Shown here in pieces: positions 42,880 through 51,399 of a stretch of DNA of 60,827 nt. The notes below the pieces were generated by a model. The model was not told the origin of the DNA and did no database searches. It worked only from the letters and a program-made list of their open reading frames with translations. The stretch is taken from NCBI GenBank assembly GCA_035690425.1, contig DASSKO010000205.1, positions 1-60,827 of the forward strand, read 5' to 3'. Source of the DNA: DASSKO01 sp035690425 (GTDB taxonomy: Bacteria > Actinomycetota > Actinomycetes > Propionibacteriales > Nocardioidaceae). Every line of letters starts with the position of its first letter. Position 1 is the first letter of the stretch. A program made the position numbers and the translations under genes.

Positions 42880-43790
42880 GCGTGGTGAAAGCGTGGCGGC
42901 AGCTGCCGCAACGGGCTGTTCGCCATCGCGCGCAGCTGGGGACCGCTCGAGCGGAACAAGCCGTGCTGCTTCGCGCTGACCACCGTGCTGAGATCCGGCT
43001 CGGCCGGGTCGAACTCGGTGACCGGCTCCGACGCAGGGGCGTCGACCCAGGTGAGCAGGCGTGAGCTCAGCTCCTCTGCGGTCAGTCTCCACGCGCTGAC
43101 CGCGCCGCCGCGTCCCTCGGCGCGGTACGAGTGGTGTCGCTGCTGGGCGAGGTCACGGAGGGCGGTGACGTCGTGGTACTTCAGGTGCAGCATCCACAGC
43201 TCGCGGTCGATGTCGAAGGGCGCCCTGATTCCGTGGAAACCCGGTGACCACGCTGCAGGGATCCGCTTGAGCAGCGGCTTGCACATGCCTGGCACGAACT
43301 TCACGAAGCGCCGTTGTGCAAGGATCGGCCGGCTAAGGTCCAGATCTTCCTCGACGCGCGGGTTGTGCACCACGTTCATCCCCAGTGGCGCGATGACCTG
43401 ACGGTCCGCACGCGTCGTGAGATAGTCCAGCAGCCCGGCGTGGTGCGCGGGATCGGGGACGAGGAACTCGTCGACGTCGGTGTAGACGACGACGTCGTAG
43501 CACTCCAGGAGTCCACGCGCTATGCCATTGACCAACCGGACGCGGCCGGTGTCCCACGACGACTTCCACGAACCCGAGGGAAGCCGGTGGGTCGTGCAGG
43601 GCACGTCGACCGTGGAGCCATCGGTGCTGTTGTCGTCGAGGACCAGCAGGTTGTCCATCCCGAGCTGGCGCGCGTAGTAGTCGATCCATCGCGGCAGCAT
43701 CGTCGACTCGTTGCGAACCATCGTGATCGCCGCCACCTGCGGACGCCGGCTTGCGTCGGTTGCTGACTCCTCGCTCGTGTGTTGGCTCAC
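42873..43790 (-). CDS. Glycosyltransferase, GT2/GT92-like (DUF23 type)
   Basis: A 305-residue GT-A protein. AITMVRNESTMLPRWIDYYA is the nucleotide-binding start, NLLVLDDNSTDGSTV follows, and VVVYTDVDEFLVPDP carries the DxD metal motif. Later WMLHLKYHDVTALRDLAQQR HHSY is the pattern of GT92-like bacterial enzymes. Donor and acceptor unknown. Its stop codon lies within the 11-bp palindrome array. Divergent from the first sulfotransferase-like gene, starts 33 bases apart. Confidence 0.85.
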   Translation of the reverse strand: MSQHTSEESATDASRRPQVAAITMVRNESTMLPRWIDYYARQLGMDNLLVLDDNSTDGSTVDVPCTTHRLPSGSWKSSWDTGRVRLVNGIARGLLECYDVVVYTDVDEFLVPDPAHHAGLLDYLTTRADRQVIAPLGMNVVHNPRVEEDLDLSRPILAQRRFVKFVPGMCKPLLKRIPAAWSPGFHGIRAPFDIDRELWMLHLKYHDVTALRDLAQQRHHSYRAEGRGGAVSAWRLTAEELSSRLLTWVDAPASEPVTEFDPAEPDLSTVVSAKQHGLFRSSGPQLRAMANSPLRQLPPRFHHAL

Positions 43791-43823
43791 CGCGCAAGCC
43801 TAGGCGGCGCCGGTGAGGATAGG

Positions 43824-45065
43824 GTGCCTGGCGTGGCGAGGACGGTGTATCTCCATGTAGGCCTGCCGAAGAGCGGCACGACCTACCTGCAGGCGGTGCT
43901 CGGTGAGAACAAGGCCCGGCTGGCGGACCGGGCCGACGTGCTGTACCCCGGCGCGAACTGGGTGGCCCAGGTGCACGCGGTCCGCGACGTACTCGCCGCG
44001 AACCCACACGGCTCCCGCAGCGCCGGCACGGAGGGCGCCTGGCAACGCCTCGTCGACGAGATGGCCGCGTGGCACGGCGACGCGGTCGTGTCGATGGAGT
44101 GGCTCGGCTCGGCCGACCCGGACCAGGCCAGGCACGTCGTGGCCTCGCTCGCCCCCGCCCACGTCGAGGTGGTCGTCACGGTCCGGGACCTCGCCCGCAC
44201 CCTGCCCGCCGCCTGGCAGGAGTTCGTGCAGAACTGGGAGCAGTGGTCGTGGGCGGAGTTCCTCGCGAGCGTCACGTCCGAGAACCCACGCGGCACCCCC
44301 GCAGGGGACCTGTTCTGGTCCCAGCAGGACCTGGGCCGGCTGCTGGCCATCTGGACCGACGTGCTGCCCCCCGCTCAGGTGCATGTCGTCACGCTGCCGC
44401 GTCCGGGCGCGACCGCCGGCGAGCTGTGGACCCGCTTCGCGCAAGTGCTGGGCATCGACGGCAGCGGGTTCGACGCCAGCGGCCGGGGCAGCAACGAGTC
44501 GCTCGGCCTGGAGTCGGCCGAGGTGATGCTCCGGCTCAACACGCTGAGCCGTACCCGCGGCATGGACTGGCCGCTGTACGACGAGATGTTCAAGCACGCG
44601 CTGGCCAAGCGCGGGCTCTCCAAGCGCAAGCACCAGGAGAGCTCGCTGCTGGTCCCCACCGAGTACGAGGAGTGGACGCGCGCTCGCTCGGCCGAGATGG
44701 TCCAGGCGGTCGAGAGCTCCGGGGCGCAGGTGACCGGCGACCTCGGCGACCTGGAGCCGGTCTTCGGCGTCGGTGGCCGCCAGCCCGACCAGCTGGCGAG
44801 TGCCGACCTCCTCGACGCCGCGGTCGACGGGCTGGTCGCCGTTGCGCAGGACCGCGGGCGTGAGCTGGAGACCCTGCGCCGGCGTAACGGCGACCTGCGT
44901 GAGCGAGTACGCCGACTCGAACGGCTGCTGGACGCCCAGCGGCAGGCGGCTGAGTCGCCGACGCTGCGCGCGAGCCTGGTCGGACTGAGCGAGCGGCACG
45001 GGTGGGCGATGACCGCCCGCCGCGCATACGTTGTCGGCAAGCGCGCCTTGCGCCGCACACAATAA
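43824..45065 (+). CDS. Sulfotransferase-like protein 1
   Basis: A 413-residue protein with the PAPS-binding 5'-phosphosulfate loop VYLHVGLPKSGTTYLQAVLG (residues 8-27, PKSGTT at 15-20) and VVVTVRDLARTLPAAWQEFV, the equivalent of the 3'-phosphate region with Arg. Residues 350-395 form a probable coiled coil (ELETLRRRNGDLRERVRRLE). It shares general layout with the next two sulfotransferase-like genes. A GTG at 43833 is a close alternative start. Probable reaction: transfer of sulfate from PAPS to a sugar hydroxyl; substrate unknown. Confidence 0.85.
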   Translation: MPGVARTVYLHVGLPKSGTTYLQAVLGENKARLADRADVLYPGANWVAQVHAVRDVLAANPHGSRSAGTEGAWQRLVDEMAAWHGDAVVSMEWLGSADPDQARHVVASLAPAHVEVVVTVRDLARTLPAAWQEFVQNWEQWSWAEFLASVTSENPRGTPAGDLFWSQQDLGRLLAIWTDVLPPAQVHVVTLPRPGATAGELWTRFAQVLGIDGSGFDASGRGSNESLGLESAEVMLRLNTLSRTRGMDWPLYDEMFKHALAKRGLSKRKHQESSLLVPTEYEEWTRARSAEMVQAVESSGAQVTGDLGDLEPVFGVGGRQPDQLASADLLDAAVDGLVAVAQDRGRELETLRRRNGDLRERVRRLERLLDAQRQAAESPTLRASLVGLSERHGWAMTARRAYVVGKRALRRTQ

Positions 45066-45088
45066 AGCGCCCAGAACAAGGAGGTCCG

Positions 45089-46279
45089 GTGGCACGACGA
45101 GTCCTGCTGCACGTGGGGTGCCCCAAGACGGGAACCAGCTTCTTGCAGGGAGTGCTGTGGGGCAGTCGCGACGCGCTGGCCGAGCAGGGCCTGGTGGTCC
45201 CGCTGTCCTACAACCACCACTACCGTGCCTCGCTCTTCGTGCGCGAGAACTGGCAGCAGCGAACCGCCGCCGAGGGGATCGAATCTGCGTGGCGCCAGCT
45301 GCAGCGGGCCGTCCAGGAGGCCGAGCACGATGTCGTGATCAGCCACGAGACGCTTGCGGCTGCGACCGAGAGTCAGGCGAGTCGTGCCATCGAGGCGTTC
45401 GGCGGTGCAGAGACCCACGTGGTGGTCACGGCACGTGACCTCGCCCGGCAGCTGCCGGCCGAGTGGCAGCAGAGCGTCAAGCAGGGATCGGTCCACCGGC
45501 TCGACGACTTCGTCCACGACGTCGTCCATCGCGGCCCGCGGGCGAACTGGTTCTGGCGGGTCCAGGACCTCCCCGACATCGTCCAGCGGTGGGGGGCCAC
45601 GCTGCCGCCCGACCGCGTGCACGTGGTCACGGTGCCGCCGAAGGGCGCGGACCCCTCGGCGTTGTGGACTCGCTTCGCGTCCGTGCTCGGTGTCGACCCG
45701 GACTCGTGCGACCTGCACCGCACCCGGAGCAACGAGTCGCTGGGCTCGGTGGAGGTGGAGCTGCTGCGCCGGATCAACGAGAGCCGCGACGACCGGTTCC
45801 CGATCCGCGCCAACCACCGCTGGTTCAAGAACCTGCTCGCTAACGAGATCCTTGCCCAGCGCCCCGGCAAGGACCGGTTCGCCGTGGCCGAGGAGACGCA
45901 CGAGTGGGTGTGTGACACCGCCCGTCGGATGGTCGAGATGCTGCGTGAGCAGGGGTGCGACGTGGTCGGGGACCTCGACGACCTGCTGCCGCCTCCGGTA
46001 GCCGATGTGGGCGCCAACCCTGGGCAGGTGAGCGACGCAGCCCTGCTGCAGAGCGCGATCGACACGGTGCTCGACCTGCTCGACGAACACCGCGGCCGGG
46101 TCGAGCGCCTCGAGCGGTGGCGGGGCGTGGCCGTGTCGCGGGGCAGGCAAGTCGCCGAGCTCGAGGCCCGGCAGCAGCGGTTTGGACGGCCGGAGTGGCT
46201 GGAGTGGCCCCGCCTAGGCGCGCGAGCGCGGGCAGCGCTCGGTCGCATCCGCCGAGGGATCGGGCCACGCGGCGGGTGA
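45089..46279 (+). CDS. Sulfotransferase-like protein 2
   Basis: A 396-residue paralogue of the previous gene. RRVLLHVGCPKTGTSFLQGV contains the PKTGTS loop (residues 12-17). HVVVTARDLARQLPAEWQQS is the equivalent of the 3'-phosphate-binding segment. The C-terminal part (RVERLERWRGVAVSRGRQVA, ELEARQQRF) is again helical. The ribosome binding site AAGGAGGT before GTG 45089 is one of the strongest in the window. It starts 23 bases after gene 1, so the two form one transcript. Convergent with gene 3. Confidence 0.87.
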   Translation: MARRVLLHVGCPKTGTSFLQGVLWGSRDALAEQGLVVPLSYNHHYRASLFVRENWQQRTAAEGIESAWRQLQRAVQEAEHDVVISHETLAAATESQASRAIEAFGGAETHVVVTARDLARQLPAEWQQSVKQGSVHRLDDFVHDVVHRGPRANWFWRVQDLPDIVQRWGATLPPDRVHVVTVPPKGADPSALWTRFASVLGVDPDSCDLHRTRSNESLGSVEVELLRRINESRDDRFPIRANHRWFKNLLANEILAQRPGKDRFAVAEETHEWVCDTARRMVEMLREQGCDVVGDLDDLLPPPVADVGANPGQVSDAALLQSAIDTVLDLLDEHRGRVERLERWRGVAVSRGRQVAELEARQQRFGRPEWLEWPRLGARARAALGRIRRGIGPRGG

Positions 46280-46312
46280 CGGCGCTGCACGGCGGCTGGG
46301 GTGCGTGCGGGG

Positions 46313-47449
46313 CTACCGCCGGGCGACCGGGATACGCCGCCGGGCTGCCGCCCGCGCGCGACGCAACCACGACGGCGCGGGTGGCTCGGGCACGTCCGCG
46401 GAGCCGGCTGGTGGGGCGCGGAGCTGGAGCCGCGCGTCTGCCAGCTGGCGGCCGAGTGCTTCCAGACCGTCCAGCGCCGCGTCGAGCAGCTCTGCGTCGG
46501 ACGGAGCCCAGTCCAAGCCCGGCACGTCGCTGCTTGCCGGCACGGGAATGAGCTCGTCGAGGTCTCCGACCACGACCGGCCCGACGGCTTTGATCTCGGC
46601 GATCATGCGGTCGGTGCGTTCCTCGACCCAGCCCCATCGGTCCGCCGGGAAGTGCACTCGGGGCTCGGACCTGGCCCGCTTGGCGAGCCCACGCTTGGCC
46701 ATGCCGGCCTTGAAACCCATCCGGTAGGCGGGCCAGGTCAGGTCGTCCACCCGGGTGTTCATCCGAAGCATCAGCTCGGCGGACACCGCACCGAGCGAGA
46801 TGTTGCCGAACGCCTTGGTCGCAGCGCTGAGCTCCGGAGTGCTACCGATGATCGACGCGAAGCGTCGCCACAGCTCACCACGCTCCGCGGTGGATGGCGG
46901 CACCGTCACGAGCTTGATCCGCTCGGGGGGCACCACCGCAGACCAGTTGCGAAGTACCTTCCCCACGTCGGCCTGACGCCAGAAGTTGCGATGAACGTCG
47001 CTGTCGGTGCGGTCGCTGCAAACCGCGTCGAGGTAGTCCGCCCAGCTGGTGGTCCCGCGGTTCTGGGTGGTCTCCTGCCATCGCGACGGGATCACTCGGC
47101 TGAGGTCGCGGACCGTGATGATGACAGTGGTCTCCGCCGCCTGCAGCGCCTCGAGGAACGGGCGCACCCGCTGCGCCGGAAGACTCGCCAGGAGCTCGTG
47201 CGACAGCAACGCGTCGCCTGGATGCCGTGCCGCCTGCTGCCGCAGCCCGTCCCACGCCCCCACCTGGTCGGGCATCGTTGTCTCGGCGTGACGGAACTCG
47301 TTGACGGCAGCAGCCTGCTGTTCCGCCGAGCCGCCGAGCCACAGCAGCCCGAAGTCGCGCAGGGCATCTGCGTTTCGGTCACACATGTTCTGTATGTACG
47401 TCGTGCCCGACTTCATCATCCCGATGTGCATGAACAGACGGTCGGTCAT
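46313..47449 (-). CDS. Sulfotransferase-like protein 3
   Basis: A 378-residue paralogue of genes 1 and 2. RLFMHIGMMKSGTTYIQNMC holds the loop MKSGTT (the usual Pro is replaced by Met, residue 12). VIITVRDLSRVIPSRWQETT is the second binding segment. GNISLGAVSAELMLRMNTRV has a counterpart in the other two (SNESLGLESAEVMLRLN and SNESLGSVEVELLRRIN). The longer frame to 48142 is a shadow of the next gene. ATG at 47449. Its end lies 33 bases from the end of gene 2. Confidence 0.86.
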   Translation of the reverse strand: MTDRLFMHIGMMKSGTTYIQNMCDRNADALRDFGLLWLGGSAEQQAAAVNEFRHAETTMPDQVGAWDGLRQQAARHPGDALLSHELLASLPAQRVRPFLEALQAAETTVIITVRDLSRVIPSRWQETTQNRGTTSWADYLDAVCSDRTDSDVHRNFWRQADVGKVLRNWSAVVPPERIKLVTVPPSTAERGELWRRFASIIGSTPELSAATKAFGNISLGAVSAELMLRMNTRVDDLTWPAYRMGFKAGMAKRGLAKRARSEPRVHFPADRWGWVEERTDRMIAEIKAVGPVVVGDLDELIPVPASSDVPGLDWAPSDAELLDAALDGLEALGRQLADARLQLRAPPAGSADVPEPPAPSWLRRARAAARRRIPVARR

Positions 47450-47554
47450 GGCCGACAACCTACTGGATCCACCGGCCCCGGCCTGCAGAGCGCCGTGAGC
47501 AGTCTGCGGCGCACGTAGGCTCGATCTGGCGGCCCTACGTGCAGGAGGTGCAGG

Positions 47555-48031
47555 ATGGCGTTCTCGATGCCGGTGGAACCGACCGGGCTTGCGGTCGGCA
47601 ACTACGACTCGTACAAGGCGGCTCAACAGGCGGTCGACTACCTTGCGGACAACGACTTCCCGGTTGAGCACATCACCATCGTCGGCAAGGAGTTGCGGCT
47701 GGTGGAGCGTGTGGTGGGCCGGCTGACCACCGCGAAGGCGGCCCGGCTCGGTGCGATGGGCGGTGCGGCGTGGGGCCTGTTCATCGGTGTGATGATCATG
47801 CTCTTCGCCGCCGCGGAGGGTGGTGTCCTGGTGCTGATCCCCATCGTCGCCGCCGTGTTCGGTGGCGCGCTCGGCGCGATCACCGGGGCGCTCGGTCACT
47901 CCGCGACCGGCGGGCACCGGGACTTCTCCTCCAACACGTCGGTGGTCCCCACCTGCTACGAGGTCTTGTGTCAGCACCAGCACGCCGAGGAGGCCCGCAA
48001 CCAGCTGGCCCGGCTCGCCATGCGGGGCTAA
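47555..48031 (+). CDS. General stress protein 17M-like (YflT) family membrane protein
   Basis: A 158-residue protein. Residues 10-60 are the YflT/general stress protein domain (LAVGNYDSYKAAQQAVDYLA, FPVEHITIVGKELRLVERV). Two membrane helices follow (GGAAWGLFIGVMIMLFAA and VLIPIVAAVFGGALGAITGA), then a soluble tail (VPTCYEVLCQHQHAEEARNQ). Homologues are stress-induced membrane proteins of unknown action. ATG at 47555 with AGGAGG-like sequence upstream. It follows 105 bases after the start of the opposing sulfotransferase gene. Confidence 0.87.
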   Translation: MAFSMPVEPTGLAVGNYDSYKAAQQAVDYLADNDFPVEHITIVGKELRLVERVVGRLTTAKAARLGAMGGAAWGLFIGVMIMLFAAAEGGVLVLIPIVAAVFGGALGAITGALGHSATGGHRDFSSNTSVVPTCYEVLCQHQHAEEARNQLARLAMRG

Positions 48032-48060
48032 CTGTCGGCTCGGTCGGTGCGGTGGGAAGG

Positions 48061-49125
48061 ATGGTGCAGGTGGAGGCGATCGAGGCGTTTCGCTGGCAGG
48101 CGCAGGCCTGCGCTGACCTCGGTTCCCCGATGTACGGTGCACTGCTGGCTCGGGTCGCCGACGAGCTGGCGCGAGCCGACGGTGCCGGCAGCCGACTCCT
48201 CAACGACATTCTTCGCGGCCATGAGCACGACAGCGGTCCGTCGGCGCTGGCGTTGCGACTGGCCGGCGCTGTCCACCGGCAGGTGTTACAGGGCGACGCG
48301 CGCGACCTCGAGCCCTTCTACCCCTCGGTCGGCGGGAGCTGGGATCTCGATCCGGCGTGGCCGCACTTCCTGACCGCGTTGCGACGCCGCGGCGAGCCGG
48401 TCCGGGCGCTGCTCGAGCAGGCTCCGCAGACCAACGAGGTCGGCCGCGCCGCGGCCCTGATGGGCGGGCTGCTGCACGCCACCGCCCGGTACGGCCTTCC
48501 CGTCCGGCTGTCCGAGGTCGGATCCAGCGGCGGGCTCAACCTGCGGGCCGACCACTTCCGCTATCTGCGCGCCGACGGCAGCGGGTGGGGAAGACCCGAC
48601 AGTCCGGTGGTGCTGGATCCAGCCTGGCAGGGTGCCGCCCTCCCCGACGCCCAGCCCGACATCATCGAGCGGATCGGTTCCGACCCGGCCCCCGTGGACG
48701 TCGCCACCGCGGAGGGGCGGATGACCCTGCTGTCCTACGTGTGGCCGGACCAGCCCGCCAGACTGGCCAGGCTCCGCGGTGCCTGCGAGATCGCCGGCCG
48801 GGTGCCCGTGCAGCTCGATCGCACCGACGCCGTCACCGCCGTGCGCAACCTCGAGCTGCGCGCCGGCACCACCACGGTGCTCTGGCACTCGGTGATGTGG
48901 CAGTACCTCAGCAGCGCCGACCAGCAGGCTGCGCAGGCACGCATCGACCAGTTGGCGCGGCAGGCGGACGACGACCAGCCGTTCGTCCACCTCAGGCTGG
49001 AGCCCGGTCGGCGGGCGGCGGAGGCGGACCGGGAGTTCCTCGTCGTACTCGAGGACTGGCCCGCGGGGGGACATCGGACGCTGGGCACGGCCGCCCCCCA
49101 CGGCGTACCCGTCACCTGGCAGTAG
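48061..49125 (+). CDS. DUF2332 family protein
   Basis: A 354-residue soluble protein. FRWQAQACADLGSPMYGALL is the characteristic start, NEVGRAAALMGGLLHATARY GLP then VRLSEVGSSGGLNLRADHFR form the central motif, and VLWHSVMWQYLSSADQQAAQ is the later one. The glycine-rich EVGSSGGLNL and the layout suggest a SAM-methyltransferase-like fold, but activity is unproven. ATG at 48061. It lies 29 bases after the stress protein gene and is convergent with the VTT-type gene. Confidence 0.9.
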   Translation: MVQVEAIEAFRWQAQACADLGSPMYGALLARVADELARADGAGSRLLNDILRGHEHDSGPSALALRLAGAVHRQVLQGDARDLEPFYPSVGGSWDLDPAWPHFLTALRRRGEPVRALLEQAPQTNEVGRAAALMGGLLHATARYGLPVRLSEVGSSGGLNLRADHFRYLRADGSGWGRPDSPVVLDPAWQGAALPDAQPDIIERIGSDPAPVDVATAEGRMTLLSYVWPDQPARLARLRGACEIAGRVPVQLDRTDAVTAVRNLELRAGTTTVLWHSVMWQYLSSADQQAAQARIDQLARQADDDQPFVHLRLEPGRRAAEADREFLVVLEDWPAGGHRTLGTAAPHGVPVTWQ

Positions 49126-49134
49126 CCGCCATCG

Positions 49135-49596
49135 TTACCCGAACGGCACGACGGCGACGCCGAACGCGACGACCGCGAAGCGCGCGATGCGACCGACGAG
49201 GCCGGTGACACAGAACAGGGTGAACGACATCCGCAGCTGTCCGGCCAGCACGCTGATGACCGCGTACGGCGGGAGGCCGACGAATGCCGACGCCAGCAGC
49301 ACGGCCCCGCTGAAGAGCGGCCTGCCCTGCACCCGGGCGCGCCAGAGCCGCAGCTGCGCCTGACGCTTGGGTGCCGACATCTTCTTGCGGACCCACGCCA
49401 GCTCCATCGAGCGCCGCCCGGCCCCGTACCACAAGACTTTTCCGATCATCTGCCCAACGCCGGCGACGACGCACAGCGCCCAGATGTTGGCGTCGCCGAC
49501 CGTGGCGACGACCGCGCCGAGGTAGGCCTCGACGTTGACCAGCGGAATCAGCGCGGACACGAAGGCGACACCGAAGGTCGCGAGCAGGATCACCAT
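49135..49596 (-). CDS. VTT-domain (SNARE-associated/DedA-like) membrane protein
   Basis: A 153-residue protein with four or five membrane segments: VILLATFGVAFVSALIPLVN, IWALCVVAGVGQMIGKVLWY, then FSGAVLLASAFVGLPPYAVISVL, with a helix-breaking G-x-x-x-G-x-x-x-Y pattern like DedA/VTT. Length is shorter than classic DedA proteins. Function (phospholipid flipping, by family analogy) is inferred. ATG at 49596. It lies 13 bases downstream of the CDP-alcohol phosphatidyltransferase gene, a sensible partner in membrane lipid handling. Confidence 0.75.
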   Translation of the reverse strand: MVILLATFGVAFVSALIPLVNVEAYLGAVVATVGDANIWALCVVAGVGQMIGKVLWYGAGRRSMELAWVRKKMSAPKRQAQLRLWRARVQGRPLFSGAVLLASAFVGLPPYAVISVLAGQLRMSFTLFCVTGLVGRIARFAVVAFGVAVVPFG

Positions 49597-49609
49597 GTGG
49601 CTGCGCGCC

Positions 49610-50248
49610 TCACTCTGCGGCAGGGATGGGGAGGCCGATCCGAGCCAGCCGGAGCAGCGACGCCGTCTTCACCACGAGCAGCGCGACAGCGACGGCCGCG
49701 CCGATCCAGACATTGCCGGTGACGACCAGCAGCAGCGCGAACGCGGCGGAGTTGACTGCCTTGCCCGGCTTGGACCAGTTCCACAGCCACAGCCTGCGGT
49801 CGACCACGAAGAAGTAGTTCGGGCTTACCAGCGGCCACGCCAGGAAGCCCAGGGAGACGAACGCGTCGACGACCATGAACTCCACCAGGTAGATCGCTAC
49901 CGCCGGCCACAGCTCGGGCTCCAGCCACGCCAACCCGACGTAGAAGGCAGCCGCGCAGAGGCGGTCGCTCAAGATGTCGAGTACGGCGCCGATGCGGGTC
50001 TCGTGGTCGGCGAGCCGGGCGACCGCCCCGTCGGCCATGTCTCCGACCCAGTAGGTGGCCAGCGACGCCAGCAGCAGGGTGAGGGACCCGTGCTGGGCAG
50101 CCACCATCGCCAGCACGACCGCGGCGACGGTGCGCACGCCGGTGATCAGGTTCGCGGCGGTGCTCAGCGTCTCGCGGTCGGCCCTGGCGCGGCCGAGCGT
50201 CGGGTCGATCCTGGCCGGCCCTGCGCGCATGGTCATCCGCACCGCCAT
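49610..50248 (-). CDS. CDP-alcohol phosphatidyltransferase
   Basis: A 212-residue membrane enzyme with six helices. The catalytic motif is complete: D70-MA-D73-G-AVARLADHETRI-G-AVLD91-ILSD95 (D..DG..AR...G...D...D). By family it joins CDP-diacylglycerol to an alcohol (glycerol 3-phosphate, inositol phosphate or similar). The alcohol cannot be read from sequence alone. ATG at 50248 after a G-rich stretch; the frame reaches 50506, but upstream residues are not family-like and overlap the kinase-Nudix gene. Confidence 0.9.
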   Translation of the reverse strand: MAVRMTMRAGPARIDPTLGRARADRETLSTAANLITGVRTVAAVVLAMVAAQHGSLTLLLASLATYWVGDMADGAVARLADHETRIGAVLDILSDRLCAAAFYVGLAWLEPELWPAVAIYLVEFMVVDAFVSLGFLAWPLVSPNYFFVVDRRLWLWNWSKPGKAVNSAAFALLLVVTGNVWIGAAVAVALLVVKTASLLRLARIGLPIPAAE

Positions 50249-50339
50249 CACCCCCGCACCGAGCGGTCTCGTGGCTGTCTCGTGAGCTGTCTCGTGAGCT
50301 GGCTCCAGTCTCGCAGGTCTCGCCGGGTCACTGGTGAGT

Positions 50340-51236
50340 TCAGCGCAGCTGGTCCCAGTCGCGCAGGGTCCGCACGAGTCCCGGTGCGCACGGCAGCCGG
50401 AGGAGCTCGGCGGGGCCGGCCCAGCGTGCGTCGGTAGCGTCGGTCGCCGCGGCGAGGGTTCCGCCCATGACTGTGGCTGCGTAGTCGTAGATCTCGTAGA
50501 CGACACCGCCGGGCCCGTCGCGCTCCACCCGCCCGACCTGCTCTCCTGGCTGCACGCTCAGCCCCGTCTCCTCCCGCACCTCGCGGGCCACCGCGGCCGC
50601 GTCGGACTCGCCCGCCTCGACTCGCCCGCCCGGCAGCGACCAGGTGCCCTGTGCGGGAGGCTGGCCGCGTTGGATCAGCAGCAGTCGACCAGCAGCGTCC
50701 CGGACGATCGCGCCGACGCAGCGCACCATCGCCGGCACCTCCGTCACTACCTCGCCCTCGCCCTCGGGCGGCTCGAACACCGCGAGGTAGTGGTCCAGGA
50801 CTTCCACGGAGACGGGAAAGGCGGCGTTCGCGTCGAAGCGCCGGCTGCGTTCCCGCAGCCGGGCCCTGAGGACCTCGTGCCCGGCCCGCAGATAGACCAG
50901 CTGCCAGGTTCCGCCTGCCGACTCGACCAGCTGCTTGGCGCGGTCGCGCTGGCTGCGCTGCCACATGCTGCGGTCCACCACCACCCGGCGGCCATCGCGG
51001 ACCAGCTCGACCAGCCGCTCGTCGAGTGAACGCTGCACCTGTGCCGACAGCGCGTCGTACTCGTGTTCGGGATAGTCGACGCCGTACCGGCCGAACCGGC
51101 GCCAGATCTCCTCGTCCACGGACAACCGCAGGTAGCCCCGTGCCTCGAGGAGTTGCGCGTACGTCGTCTTGCCGGAACCGGCGATCCCGCACAGGATCAC
51201 CACCTGCGCATCGGGTGCCGAACGGTCTGCACTCAT
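50340..51236 (-). CDS. P-loop kinase-like domain fused to a Nudix hydrolase
   Basis: A 298-residue two-domain protein. Residues 10-160 are an AAA_33/zeta-toxin-like kinase: Walker A GIAGSGKTT (17-25), VVVDRSMWQRSQRDRAKQLV, and an Arg-rich lid (RARLRERSRRFD). Residues 170-298 are a MutT-type Nudix hydrolase with the full box GGRVEAGESDAAAVAREVRE ETG (203-225). The substrate of either part is not known. ATG at 51236; an Asp-rich start is typical. It is the second Nudix fusion in the window. Confidence 0.86.
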   Translation of the reverse strand: MSADRSAPDAQVVILCGIAGSGKTTYAQLLEARGYLRLSVDEEIWRRFGRYGVDYPEHEYDALSAQVQRSLDERLVELVRDGRRVVVDRSMWQRSQRDRAKQLVESAGGTWQLVYLRAGHEVLRARLRERSRRFDANAAFPVSVEVLDHYLAVFEPPEGEGEVVTEVPAMVRCVGAIVRDAAGRLLLIQRGQPPAQGTWSLPGGRVEAGESDAAAVAREVREETGLSVQPGEQVGRVERDGPGGVVYEIYDYAATVMGGTLAAATDATDARWAGPAELLRLPCAPGLVRTLRDWDQLR

Positions 51237-51399
51237 GCGGCGATCATGTCAGGACGGCTCGGCGTCTCCGCCTGCCCGTACAGGGTGCTGGCCGGTACCC
51301 GGCCGGAGCCCACCCGCCGGTGACCGAGTGGCGGCGTCGGAACGCCCGGTGCGGCTGGCGGCCTTGACGTAGGCAGACGAGGACGGGACCGTCGTACCC

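Noticed and set aside
44375..46150. Leftward 591-codon frame over sulfotransferase genes 1 and 2
   Set aside because: Antisense to two genes with clear sulfotransferase-type motifs.
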